Below the pieces are notes generated by a model. The model was given only the letters and a program-made list of their open reading frames with translations, searched no databases and was not told where the DNA came from. The position numbers were made by a program, and so were the translations under genes. Source: Proteobacteria bacterium DTSAM18 (GTDB lineage Bacteria > Myxococcota_A > UBA796 > GCA-2862545). Taken from it: a DNA stretch of 64,000 nt. Shown in pieces: positions 51,472 through 59,768 of this stretch. Positions within the stretch are counted from its first letter, which is position 1, and each line of letters opens with the position of its first letter. The DNA is taken from the NCBI GenBank assembly GCA_028767165.1, contig JARACJ010000012.1, positions 109,030 to 173,029 of the forward strand. The letters run 5' to 3'.

Positions 51472-51491
51472 CATTTCACCGTCATGAAATG
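51472..51491. promoter_or_regulatory. Inverted repeat between divergent genes
   Basis: CATTTCA-CCGTCA-TGAAATG has perfect 7-bp arms and lies between the divergent propeller lipoprotein and GbsR-type regulator genes. It could be an operator for either. A 17-base direct repeat (GGCAGGATGTCGCACCC at 51501 and 51528) follows directly. Confidence 0.4.
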
Positions 51492-51589
51492 TCATGGTGC
51501 GGCAGGATGTCGCACCCCCTGGGCTGTGGCAGGATGTCGCACCCTCCAACCCCACCTCGGCTGCAACCTCGGGCGGCACCCCACTCTCG

Positions 51590-51618
51590 TTGACTTCTGA
51601 ACTTTCAGAAAGTATTGA
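51590..51618 (+). promoter_or_regulatory. Promoter with embedded operator for the GbsR-led operon
   Basis: TTGACT (51590-51595) and TATTGA (51613-51618) are spaced by 17 bases. The spacer contains TTCTGAA-CT-TTCAGAA (51595-51610), a perfect inverted repeat well placed to block the promoter. The next gene encodes a MarR-like regulator, so autoregulation at this site is likely. Confidence 0.6.
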
Positions 51619-51642
51619 AATCTTGAACATCCCAGGTGGTCC

Positions 51643-52122
51643 ATGTCCGTGTCCCGGTTGGAAGTCCGAGAGCGCCACTTCGTCGAGGAGCTCGGCGCAC
51701 TGTTCTCCGAAGCTGGGGGCGCCCCGATGATGGGCCGCGTCCTGGGGCGGCTGCTGATCGCCGCCGAACCGGTCCAGACGGCCGCCGAGCTCGCCGACTA
51801 CCTCGACGCCAGCGCGGGCAGCATCTCCACCACGCTGCGCCAGCTCACCCAGGCGCGCGTCGTCCGGAAGGTGCGGATTCCAGGCCAGAGGGCCGCCGGA
51901 TACCGATTGGCCGAGACGGCCTGGACCGACGTGTTCATGATGAAGGCACACATGAACACGATCTTCCGGGAAGCTGCGGCGAAAGGACTCGAGCTGCTCG
52001 AGGCCTCCGATCGCGACACGTCCCGCCTGAAGTACTTCCACGATTTCTACGCCTTCGTCGAGCGCCGCATGCCGCAGCTGGTCGACGAGTGGCTCGCGTC
52101 CCAAGCACAGGAGGAGTCCTGA
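51643..52122 (+). CDS. GbsR/MarR-family transcriptional regulator
   Basis: The 159-residue protein fits the GbsR branch of MarR-like winged-helix regulators: FVEELGALFSEAGGAPMMGRVLGRLLIA at the start, then the HTH QTAAELADYLDASAGSISTTLRQLTQARVVRKV and the wing IPGQRAAGYRL. The C-terminal helices would form the dimer and ligand-binding part. It heads a six-gene operon, with its TGA overlapping the ATG of the next gene by one base. A palindrome inside its own promoter is the probable binding site. Confidence 0.92.
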   Translation: MSVSRLEVRERHFVEELGALFSEAGGAPMMGRVLGRLLIAAEPVQTAAELADYLDASAGSISTTLRQLTQARVVRKVRIPGQRAAGYRLAETAWTDVFMMKAHMNTIFREAAAKGLELLEASDRDTSRLKYFHDFYAFVERRMPQLVDEWLASQAQEES

Positions 52123-52886
52123 TGAAGTGGTTCATCCCCGCCGCCACCCTGCTGGCAGCCCCCATCGTCCTCGCCCCCGTGGCCGGCCCCGCCATCGCCG
52201 AGGAGACGGAGGCCGAGATCCAGGCGCTCCTCGAGTACAACGACGATCTGATGCGCGGCTCCTCGTCCCACGCGATGATGACCATGCACGTCAAGACGAG
52301 CCGCTACGAGCGCCGCATGAAGATGGAGGCGTGGTCCCAGGGGGAGAGCAAGTCCCTCATCCGCATCCTGGAGCCCGCCAAGGATGCCGGCACCGCCACG
52401 CTCAAGTCCGGCGACAACCTGTGGAACTACCTGCCCAAGGTCGACCGCACCATGAAGGTTCCGGCAGGCATGATGTCCGGCAACTGGATGGGCAGCCACT
52501 TCACCAACGACGACCTGGTGAAGGACTCGCGCCTGTCCGACGACTTCTCCTGGACCGTCACGGAGCGCCCCAGCGGGAACTCCGGCAAGTGGGTCATCGA
52601 GCTCGTCCCCCACGCCGACGCGGCCGTGGTGTGGGGCAAGGTCACCGCCGAGATCCGGCACGACAAGATGCCCATCTCCACCCGCTTCTACGACGAGGAC
52701 GGCGCCCTCGTCCGCACGATGAGCTTCGACAGCTACGAGACCGTCCAGGGCCGCAAGGTGCCCATGCACATGAAGATGGTGCCCGCCGACAAGCCCGGTG
52801 AGTTCACCGAGATGACCTACCAGTCCATCGAGTTCGACGTGAAGCTCGACTCGAGCATGTTCACACAGCAGGCGCTTCGCCAGTGA
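52122..52886 (+). CDS. LolA-like outer-membrane lipoprotein-sorting protein
   Basis: The 254-residue exported protein has a signal peptide ending GPAIA and matches the LolA-like 'outer membrane lipoprotein-sorting' family: YERRMKMEAWSQGESKSLIRILEPAKDAGTATLKSGDNLWNYLP in parts, RTMKVPAGMMSGNWMGSHFTNDDLVKDS, and PISTRFYDEDGALVRTMSFDSYETVQGRKVPMHMKM in parts. Members carry lipids or lipoproteins across the periplasm. GGAGGAG precedes the ATG. It stands between the regulator and the FtsX permeases, which fits a dedicated periplasmic carrier. Confidence 0.9.
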   Translation: MKWFIPAATLLAAPIVLAPVAGPAIAEETEAEIQALLEYNDDLMRGSSSHAMMTMHVKTSRYERRMKMEAWSQGESKSLIRILEPAKDAGTATLKSGDNLWNYLPKVDRTMKVPAGMMSGNWMGSHFTNDDLVKDSRLSDDFSWTVTERPSGNSGKWVIELVPHADAAVVWGKVTAEIRHDKMPISTRFYDEDGALVRTMSFDSYETVQGRKVPMHMKMVPADKPGEFTEMTYQSIEFDVKLDSSMFTQQALRQ

Positions 52887-52935
52887 CCCTCCCGGGCGTC
52901 CCTCTGGGGCGCCCTTCCTGTATCGGAGGCCCGAG

Positions 52936-54177
52936 ATGGGATCTTCCCTGACCAGCATGGCCTGGCGCAACGTGCAGCGACAGAAGCGCCGCTCGTTCCT
53001 GGCCGCCCTGGCCATGGCCATGGGTGTGGCCGTCACCATGTCGCTCATCACCTGGATGGCCGGCATGTGGGACAACATGGAGGTGGCCATGGTCGACCGC
53101 CTCAACGGCCACTTCCAGATCAGCCACCCCGACTACCCGGCCACGCGGCAGATGTTCGACGCCATCGAGGATGTCGACACCATCACCGCGAAGCTCGACG
53201 CCAACCCGGATGTCACGGCCTACACCGTGCGCATGTACGGCGCCGCCCTGCTCGGGTCCGACGAGCGCACCGAGGGCGCCAGCCTGCTGGGCATCATCCC
53301 GTCGTCGGAGTCGCGCTTCCAGGACATGGACGAGCGGATCACCCGAGGCGCCTGGCTGCCCGACGAGCCCGGCCCCCAGGTGGTCCTCGGCTCGGGGCTC
53401 GCCAAGCGGCTGAAGATTGACGTCGGCGACGAGCTCGTGGCGGTCTCCCAGGCCGCCGACGGCAGCCTCGGCAACGAGCTGTACACGGTCACGGGCATCA
53501 TCCACACCGATCTGCCCCAGATGGACCGCACCGTCGCCTACATCCATCTGCAGACCCTGTCCGAGCTGCTGGCCCTGGAAGGTCGTGCCCACGAGATCAT
53601 CGCCCTCACGCCGGATCGGCAGATGGACGCCCTGACGCCCATCGTGGCCGACATCCACGATCAGGTGGCGCCCGCCGGCCTCGTCGCCCGCCCCTGGTGG
53701 GAGGTCGATCCCGCCGCCCTGCAGCTCATGAGCATGCGAGGCGTCCAGGAGTGGATCACCACCTTGCTGTTCCTCGGGGCGAGCGTCATCGGCGTCATCA
53801 ACACGATGCTCATGGCGGTCATGGAGCGTACCCGGGAGTTCGGCGTGCTGCGGGCCCTCGGCATGCGCAAGCGGGAGATCATCCAGCTCGTGGTGGCCGA
53901 GTCCAGCTTCCTCGGTCTGATCGCGGCAGTGGCCGGGGGCATCCTCGGCGGCCTCATCAGCTGGTACCTGGTGGTGCATGGCATCGACATGTCCGTGGGC
54001 GGAAAGGGCTGGGAGATGGGCACCGTCACCATCGACCCCATCATCCACGGCAAGATGACCCTGCGGGGCTTCCTGCTGCCCGCCGTGATCCTGTTCGGCT
54101 TCTGCGTCCTCGCCGCCCTGTGGCCAGCCTGGAAGGCAGCCCGTCTCAACCCCGTCGACGCCCTGCGGGCGGAGTGA
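52936..54177 (+). CDS. ABC transporter permease, LolC/MacB-type (FtsX family)
   Basis: The 413-residue protein has an N-terminal helix (RRSFLAALAMAMGVAVTMSL), a periplasmic MacB-like domain of about 230 residues, and three C-terminal helices of the FtsX domain (ITTLLFLGASVIGVINTMLMAVMERTREFGVLRALGMRKRE, read in parts; then LGLIAAVAGGILGGLISWYL and VILFGFCVLAALWPAWKAARLNPVDALR). The MERxREFGxLRALGM motif is the ATPase coupling region. It is a paralog of the next gene, so the pair would form a LolCE-like heterodimer. Confidence 0.93.
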   Translation: MGSSLTSMAWRNVQRQKRRSFLAALAMAMGVAVTMSLITWMAGMWDNMEVAMVDRLNGHFQISHPDYPATRQMFDAIEDVDTITAKLDANPDVTAYTVRMYGAALLGSDERTEGASLLGIIPSSESRFQDMDERITRGAWLPDEPGPQVVLGSGLAKRLKIDVGDELVAVSQAADGSLGNELYTVTGIIHTDLPQMDRTVAYIHLQTLSELLALEGRAHEIIALTPDRQMDALTPIVADIHDQVAPAGLVARPWWEVDPAALQLMSMRGVQEWITTLLFLGASVIGVINTMLMAVMERTREFGVLRALGMRKREIIQLVVAESSFLGLIAAVAGGILGGLISWYLVVHGIDMSVGGKGWEMGTVTIDPIIHGKMTLRGFLLPAVILFGFCVLAALWPAWKAARLNPVDALRAE

Positions 54178-54184
54178 GGCCCTC

Positions 54185-55411
54185 ATGATCTGGAACATGG
54201 CCGTGCGGAACATCCGCCGGAACAAGCGACGCACCCTCATCACCACCGTGGGTCTCGGCCTCATCATGGCCGTCATGATGATGACCTTCGCCCTGCAGTC
54301 GGGATCCTGGGTGGCCATGCTCAAGGCCGCCATCGAAGGCGGCGCCGGGCACATGGTGGTGCAGCAGGAGGGCTGGCAGACCGAGCAGGAAGCCAGCATG
54401 TTCTTCGACGGTGCGTCGAAGGTGCAGTCCGAGCTGCAGCAGGCCTATCCGGACGCCACCGTCGTGCGCCGCACCCTCATCGGAGGCCTCATCACCTCCG
54501 CCAATGGAAGCAGCGCCATCCAGCTCAAGGGCATCGAGCCCGGGCCCGAACGCGGCCTCACGCTGCTCGACGACAACGTCCGTGAGGGCGAGTGGCTCTC
54601 CACCGACCGCGACATCGTCATCGGCACCGGTCTGGCCAGGACCCTCGGCGTGGGCCTCGGCGACAAGGTCGTGTTCATGGCCCAGGTCGCCACCGACGAC
54701 GTGGAGTCCCGCCTGTACCGGGTGAAGGGCATCTACCGCACCGGCACCGACGTCATCGACAACTTCCTCGCCTACACCACGGTCGACTCCACCGCCGAGC
54801 TGTTCCCGGTGGACGACCCCGGCCACCAGGTGGCCGTCATCCTGCCGAACGCCGACCGCGACGACATCCCCTCCGACGGCGCCGCCCGGGTGGCCTCGGC
54901 CCACGAGGGCCTGAAGATGCTCACCTGGAAGGAGGCCCTGCCCCTGCTGCAGGAGCAGATGGAGCTCGACATGAAGGGGTCCTACGTCATCTTCCTCTTC
55001 ATGGGCATCATCGTGCTCGTGGGCGTCCTCAACACCGTGCTCATGAGCGTCATGGAGCGCATCCGGGAGTTCGGGGTGCTGCTGGCCCTCGGCATGCCCA
55101 AGAAGCGCCTCGTCCGCATGGTGCTCCTCGAGGGGCTGCTGCTGGGCTTCCTCGGGGGCCTCGTCGCCAACGTCGTGGCCTTTCCCGTCATCCTGTGGCT
55201 GCAGGAGAAGGGCATCGACTACGGCGACATGATGGGCTCCGCCAACCCCCTTGGCGATGTCGCCCTCGACACCGTCCTGCGGGGCCAGCTGTCGGCCCCC
55301 ATGTTCCTCCTCGTCCCCATCGGGGCCGCCATCATGGCCCTGGTCGCCTCCATCTACCCCGCCCTCAAGGCCGCCCGGCTTCAGCCCGTCGAAGCCATCC
55401 GGCACACCTGA
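54185..55411 (+). CDS. ABC transporter permease, LolE/MacB-type (FtsX family)
   Basis: The 408-residue permease repeats the architecture of its upstream neighbour: helix 1 (LITTVGLGLIMAVMMMTFAL), a periplasmic domain, then three helices with MERIREFGVLLALGMPKKRL as coupling motif and a final LVASIYPALKAARLQPVEAIR. It starts seven bases after the preceding stop. The two permeases with the ATPase downstream make a complete type VII ABC unit, which extracts substrates from the inner membrane rather than pumping through a channel. Confidence 0.93.
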   Translation: MIWNMAVRNIRRNKRRTLITTVGLGLIMAVMMMTFALQSGSWVAMLKAAIEGGAGHMVVQQEGWQTEQEASMFFDGASKVQSELQQAYPDATVVRRTLIGGLITSANGSSAIQLKGIEPGPERGLTLLDDNVREGEWLSTDRDIVIGTGLARTLGVGLGDKVVFMAQVATDDVESRLYRVKGIYRTGTDVIDNFLAYTTVDSTAELFPVDDPGHQVAVILPNADRDDIPSDGAARVASAHEGLKMLTWKEALPLLQEQMELDMKGSYVIFLFMGIIVLVGVLNTVLMSVMERIREFGVLLALGMPKKRLVRMVLLEGLLLGFLGGLVANVVAFPVILWLQEKGIDYGDMMGSANPLGDVALDTVLRGQLSAPMFLLVPIGAAIMALVASIYPALKAARLQPVEAIRHT

Positions 55412-55427
55412 TCACGGAGACACACCC

Positions 55428-56117
55428 ATGGCACTCGTCGAGATTTCCGGCCTCAGCCGCACCTACGGTGAAGGCGACATCCAGGTGAAGGCCCTCAACG
55501 GCGTCGACCTGCAGATCGACAAGGGGGAGTTCGCGGCCCTGATGGGACCATCCGGCTGCGGCAAGTCCACCCTGCTGAACATCATCGGGGGCCTCGACTC
55601 CCCCACCGCCGGCACGGTCAGGGTCGACGGCAACGACCTGTCGATGGTCGACGACCAGCACCGCTCCGAGCTGCGGCGCAACCGCCTGGGCTTCGTCTTC
55701 CAGGCCTACAACCTCATCCCCGTGCTCACCGCCGCCGAGAACGCCGAGTTCGTGCTGCAGCTGCAGGGGGTCGACAAGGCCGAGCGCCGTCGCAAGGCCC
55801 TCGAGGCCCTTGCCTCGGTGGGACTGCAGGGCATGGAGGATCGCTTCCCCAACCAGCTGAGCGGCGGACAGCAGCAGCGCGTGGCCATCGCCCGGGCCAT
55901 CGCCGCCGATCCAGCCATCGTGCTGGCCGACGAGCCCACCGCGAACCTCGACTCGGTCAACTCCCACCACCTGATCGAGCTGATGCGCACCCTCAACCGC
56001 GACAAGGGGGTCACCTTCCTGTTCGCCACCCACGACCCCAAGCTCCTCGACGCGGTCGACCGCACCATCCAGCTGGTCGACGGCACCGTCGACAAGGACG
56101 TCCGGAGGGCGAACTGA
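55428..56117 (+). CDS. ABC transporter ATP-binding protein, LolD/MacB-type
   Basis: ATG 55428 gives a 229-residue ATPase with Walker A GPSGCGKST, Q-loop GFVFQAYNLIPVLTAAENAE, signature LSGGQQQRVAIARA, Walker B IVLADEPTANLD and switch His in FATHDPKLL. The VFQxYNLIPxLTAxEN segment is typical of LolD/MacB ATPases. CGGAGA precedes the start. It completes the ABC unit with the two FtsX permeases and lies two bases before the outer-membrane barrel gene. Confidence 0.96.
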   Translation: MALVEISGLSRTYGEGDIQVKALNGVDLQIDKGEFAALMGPSGCGKSTLLNIIGGLDSPTAGTVRVDGNDLSMVDDQHRSELRRNRLGFVFQAYNLIPVLTAAENAEFVLQLQGVDKAERRRKALEALASVGLQGMEDRFPNQLSGGQQQRVAIARAIAADPAIVLADEPTANLDSVNSHHLIELMRTLNRDKGVTFLFATHDPKLLDAVDRTIQLVDGTVDKDVRRAN

Positions 56118-56118
56118 G

Positions 56119-57612
56119 ATGCGTGCCTTCATCCCCTCCCTCGCCCTGCTCCTGGCCGGTCACGCCTGGGGCCAGGAGCCCGACACCGATCCGGACGACA
56201 AGCAGGAGCAGGCCGATGAGGCTGATTCCAGCGAAGAGGGCCCCGAGCAGGAGCCCGAACCCGAGGAACCGACCGAGGAGCTCACCGAGGAGGTGAGCCC
56301 GAAGGAGGAGGACCCGACGCCGGGCGACGAGGCCGGGCGCGACGAGGACGACGGCACCGAGGAGCGGGAACCCCTGCGACCGCCTCCAGAGGACGCCCGG
56401 CGCAGCGGCAAGTACCCCTTCTCCTGGTCCCTCGGTGGGCACGCCAAGGTGTTCGCGGTGGCGAACTTCCCCGATGACACCTTCCTCACCGAGCCCGATC
56501 CCATCGCGTCCGCCTTCGTCGACGTGCGGGGCAAGCTGTTCCTGAAGGCCGGCCGCCTGTTCACCTTCCGGGCCGACCACGCCATCACCACCACCATCAA
56601 CCGCCCGGTGCTCGGCAGCGGCTTCCCCATCCAGACCGGTGTCGGACTCACAGCCCCCGAGGCCCTGCCGCTCACCTGGTGGGGCTGGCGCGACAACGAG
56701 GCGTCCGACCTGTACGTCCAGGGCCGCACCGACCGCCTGTACGCCAAGTTCTCCGTGCCCGGCTTCGACGCCGTGATCGGCCGTCAGCCCATCACCTTCG
56801 GCGCCGGCCGCATGTTCACGCCGCTCGATCTCGTCTCGCCGTTCACGCCCGCCACCATCGACTCCGAGTACAAGCCGGGCGTCGACGCCGTGCGACTCGA
56901 CACCTACTTCGGAAGCGGCGGCAAGATCACCGCCGTGACCAGCTACGCCGGTCTGACCTACATCTACGACGATCCGGTCGAGGGCGAGAAGGGTATCGAG
57001 CGCTTCACCACGGCGATCTACGCCCAGGGCACCGTGGGGGTCACCGACATCGGAGGCTTCTACGGCCTCGTGCGCGGCGACAACGTCATCGGCGCCAGCG
57101 TGGTCTCCTCCATCGGGCCCGTGGGCATCTTCAGCGACGCCGCCGTCACCATCCCCTACAAGGATCTCGACGAGAAGCCCTTCTTCCGCGGCACGCTGGG
57201 CATGGACGGCAAGCCCCACGAGAAGACCACCCTGTCCGGCGAGATCTACGTCCAGACCTGGGGCACCCTCGACGTCGACGACCGCCTGGCCCTGTACGCC
57301 TCCCCCCGCTTCGCCCGCGGCGAGGTGTGGCTCACCGGCGTGTACTACCTCGGGTTCGCCTGGATGCAGGAGATCACGCCGCTCATCCACTTCAACATCG
57401 CGGCCATCTCCAACCTGACGGACCCGTCGGTGTTCTTCACCCCCGGGTTCAACTTCTCCATCGCCGACAACGCCACCGCCTTCTTCGGCGGCTTCTTCGG
57501 CGTGGGCAAGGGCATCGCCGAGGCGCCCGGGCAGCTCCCGCCGGTGGTGTTCGAGAGCGAGTTCGGGGCGTATCCGCTGAGTTTGTTCCTGCAGGTGAAT
57601 ACGTATTTCTGA
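56119..57612 (+). CDS. Outer-membrane beta-barrel (porin-like) protein
   Basis: The 497-residue protein has a signal peptide (MRAFIPSLALLLAGHAWG), an acidic Glu/Pro-rich linker of about 75 residues, then a barrel-like body of amphipathic strands (FTFRADHAITTTINRPV, LYAKFSVPGFDAVIGRQPITFGAG, EVWLTGVYYLGFAWMQEI) and a C-terminal LSLFLQVNTYF ending in Phe, the usual barrel assembly signal. It is the last gene of the regulator/LolA-like/ABC operon and may be the outer-membrane acceptor or conduit of that system. No specific porin family is claimed. Confidence 0.82.
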   Translation: MRAFIPSLALLLAGHAWGQEPDTDPDDKQEQADEADSSEEGPEQEPEPEEPTEELTEEVSPKEEDPTPGDEAGRDEDDGTEEREPLRPPPEDARRSGKYPFSWSLGGHAKVFAVANFPDDTFLTEPDPIASAFVDVRGKLFLKAGRLFTFRADHAITTTINRPVLGSGFPIQTGVGLTAPEALPLTWWGWRDNEASDLYVQGRTDRLYAKFSVPGFDAVIGRQPITFGAGRMFTPLDLVSPFTPATIDSEYKPGVDAVRLDTYFGSGGKITAVTSYAGLTYIYDDPVEGEKGIERFTTAIYAQGTVGVTDIGGFYGLVRGDNVIGASVVSSIGPVGIFSDAAVTIPYKDLDEKPFFRGTLGMDGKPHEKTTLSGEIYVQTWGTLDVDDRLALYASPRFARGEVWLTGVYYLGFAWMQEITPLIHFNIAAISNLTDPSVFFTPGFNFSIADNATAFFGGFFGVGKGIAEAPGQLPPVVFESEFGAYPLSLFLQVNTYF

Positions 57613-57782
57613 CAATGGGCGTCGAAAACGACGGAAGAAACCGACATGCATCGGCTGGCTCCTCCCATTCCTGCAATCCGTTCTCCGTTGCGGACAGATA
57701 GTGTCCGCCGGCCCTGCCGGTTTCGTCAGGGATCCTAGGCTTCCAGGTCACCCCAACGCCCCGGAAACCCAAGGAGCCCCCG

Positions 57783-59405
57783 ATGAACGCGCCCTACCTT
57801 CACCTCGATCGCATCGCCGACGCTCTCGCCGTCCACGCACGCGACCTCCTCAGCGTCGACACACGCATCCGATCCCTCCACGCCCGGCTCGCCGATACGC
57901 CCGGGGGCGAACCAAAGGCGTGGAAGAAGCTCACGAAGCTGCAAGGCAAGCGTGAGCGCCTCGAACTGCTCGCCTCTCGCGCCTATCTCGAGTGGCTCTA
58001 CGCCGGCGGCTCCATCGAGCTGCTCGATCCCGACGTGCCCGAACCCGACACGAGCCATCAGGCCACTCCTCCCCCCCGCGAGAAGCCCGCGTCACCCGAG
58101 CGGGGGGAGGATGAACCCGTCGCGCTCCCCGATGTCGCCCCGCCGCCCTCGTCCGTGGCTCCCGTCGCCCCCGCAGTCGACGCTCCCCCTCCGACCGTCG
58201 CGTCGACTCCCGTCCCGCGGGTCACCCCGTCAGCCCTCGAGAAGGAGCCTGCGGTCGCCCTCGACGCGCCCGGACCCGAGCCTGTGGTGGTCGACGACGA
58301 GCCCACACCCTCCACGGCCGCCGTCCTGGTCTCCCGCCCCGACGCCCCGGTCGTCGAGCCGCCAGCGCCCTCTCCTCGCGCCACGGCCGACGAGCTCCTC
58401 GCCTTCAAGAACACCTTCGGCAAGCGGGCAGAGGCAGCCCCCCGGGCTGCACGCCCCAGCGTTCTCGACTTCCCTCTCGATCGCCCCCTCGACACCACCG
58501 ACCTCGGCACCCTCGACGCCCACATCGCCCAGCTCCACCACACCCCCTGGAGCGCGGTGGCCGGCGTCCACCGACATCTGCACATCCTCGTGTACCGGCT
58601 GAAGGCCCTGCAGGAGCGCGCCGGGTCCGAGTCCGTCGGCCACACCATCCAGTCGATCCACCACCTCAACAAGGACCGCAGCTTCGGCTACATCTACGGC
58701 TTGCGCCTGGACGACGAGCCTCGCTACACCGCCGACTGGGATGCCGAGGCCGATCACGCACTCACCGAGGGTCTGGAGCCCACAAAGCCCAAGACCAACC
58801 CCGATCACACCATCCAGTGCTTCCTCAAGCTCGATCTGCAGACCAAGCCCATCGACGAGATCGTCGCCCACCTCGATGTGGTGTTCAAGGCCGGCGTCGC
58901 CCACGACGATCCCCGCCTGGTGAACGCCCTGCTCGATCGCTACAACGAGCTCAAGGGCCACGCGAAGCTGAAGAGGCTGCGCAACGCCATCAAGAAGCAG
59001 CTGCAACGGTCCAAGAGCAAGGCCCGCAAGCAGGAGGGTCCCGCCAGGGACTGGCCCCTGTGGCACCTCACCCGCGGCCGCTCCGTAGTGATCATCGGCG
59101 GCGACTCCCGTCCCAAGGTCCGCGACCGCATCAAGAACGCCTTCGGCTTCGCCTCCGTGGAGTGGCCCGAGAACGATGCCAAGATGCAGGCCCGGGTGGC
59201 CGAGCGCCTGAAGCACGGCACGGTCGACCTCGTGCTCATCAACCGCTACGGCGGCCACGACATCGACAAGACCGTCCTGGCCGCGGTCCGTGATGATCTG
59301 ACCCGCTGGGTCCGCATGGATCGGGGCTACGGCGTCAGCGAGGTCCAGCGGGCGATGGAGGCCCAGTGGCGCGGCTTCACCGGCGAGACCTCCGCCGCCT
59401 CCTGA
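57783..59405 (+). CDS. Large protein with C-terminal DUF2325-like domain (paralog A)
   Basis: The 540-residue protein has an N-terminal helical segment (residues 1-75, IRSLHARLAD, KAWKKLTKLQGKRERLELL), a Pro/Ala/Val-rich linker (80-190), a central helical domain with VYRLKALQERAG and ADWDAEADHAL, and a C-terminal domain from about 425: RGRSVVIIGGDSRPKVRDRI, FGFASVEW, GTVDLVLINRYGGHDIDKTVL, YGVSEVQRAMEAQW. The last part resembles DUF2325, a Rossmann-like fold with GGD and late Ser/His-type positions. The gene at 62268-63839 is a full-length paralog. Function is unknown. Confidence 0.8.
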   Translation: MNAPYLHLDRIADALAVHARDLLSVDTRIRSLHARLADTPGGEPKAWKKLTKLQGKRERLELLASRAYLEWLYAGGSIELLDPDVPEPDTSHQATPPPREKPASPERGEDEPVALPDVAPPPSSVAPVAPAVDAPPPTVASTPVPRVTPSALEKEPAVALDAPGPEPVVVDDEPTPSTAAVLVSRPDAPVVEPPAPSPRATADELLAFKNTFGKRAEAAPRAARPSVLDFPLDRPLDTTDLGTLDAHIAQLHHTPWSAVAGVHRHLHILVYRLKALQERAGSESVGHTIQSIHHLNKDRSFGYIYGLRLDDEPRYTADWDAEADHALTEGLEPTKPKTNPDHTIQCFLKLDLQTKPIDEIVAHLDVVFKAGVAHDDPRLVNALLDRYNELKGHAKLKRLRNAIKKQLQRSKSKARKQEGPARDWPLWHLTRGRSVVIIGGDSRPKVRDRIKNAFGFASVEWPENDAKMQARVAERLKHGTVDLVLINRYGGHDIDKTVLAAVRDDLTRWVRMDRGYGVSEVQRAMEAQWRGFTGETSAAS

Positions 59406-59420
59406 TCCTTCGAAGACACC

Positions 59421-59597
59421 TCAGCGCCCCTCGCTCGCCTCCAGGCGGATGGGGGGCGTCGTCACTTCCGGCAGCGCCACCTGCACGCCCTCGACCTGCA
59501 CCCGCCCCCTCAGCGCCGGCGCCGTCTCCAGCTCCCACATGGCCAGCAGCAGCAGCGTGACGAACATCGCCAGGCCCCAGCCCACCCGTGCGTCCAT
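59421..59597 (-). CDS. Small single-helix membrane protein
   Basis: ATG 59597 follows GGAGG at six bases. The 58-residue product is MDARVGWG, then a transmembrane helix (LAMFVTLLLLAMWELE) and a C-terminal tail with VQVEGVQVALPEV. A longer in-frame extension to 59702 lacks a ribosome site. It sits between paralog A and the divergent P450 gene. No family is recognised. Confidence 0.6.
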   Translation of the reverse strand: MDARVGWGLAMFVTLLLLAMWELETAPALRGRVQVEGVQVALPEVTTPPIRLEASEGR

Positions 59598-59768
59598 CGG
59601 CGTCCTCCGGGTTCCCCACCCGAAGGCCCCTTCGCCACGACCCCGCGCATCCTTCACCGATCCGACTGGACCTTGGCCCATTCCTGACCGGCCCTGCCAC
59701 ATCCCATGGCAGGCGCAACCACCGCCCCCCTGGATAGGTCCTTCCTACGCCACGACGAGGAACTCCCC

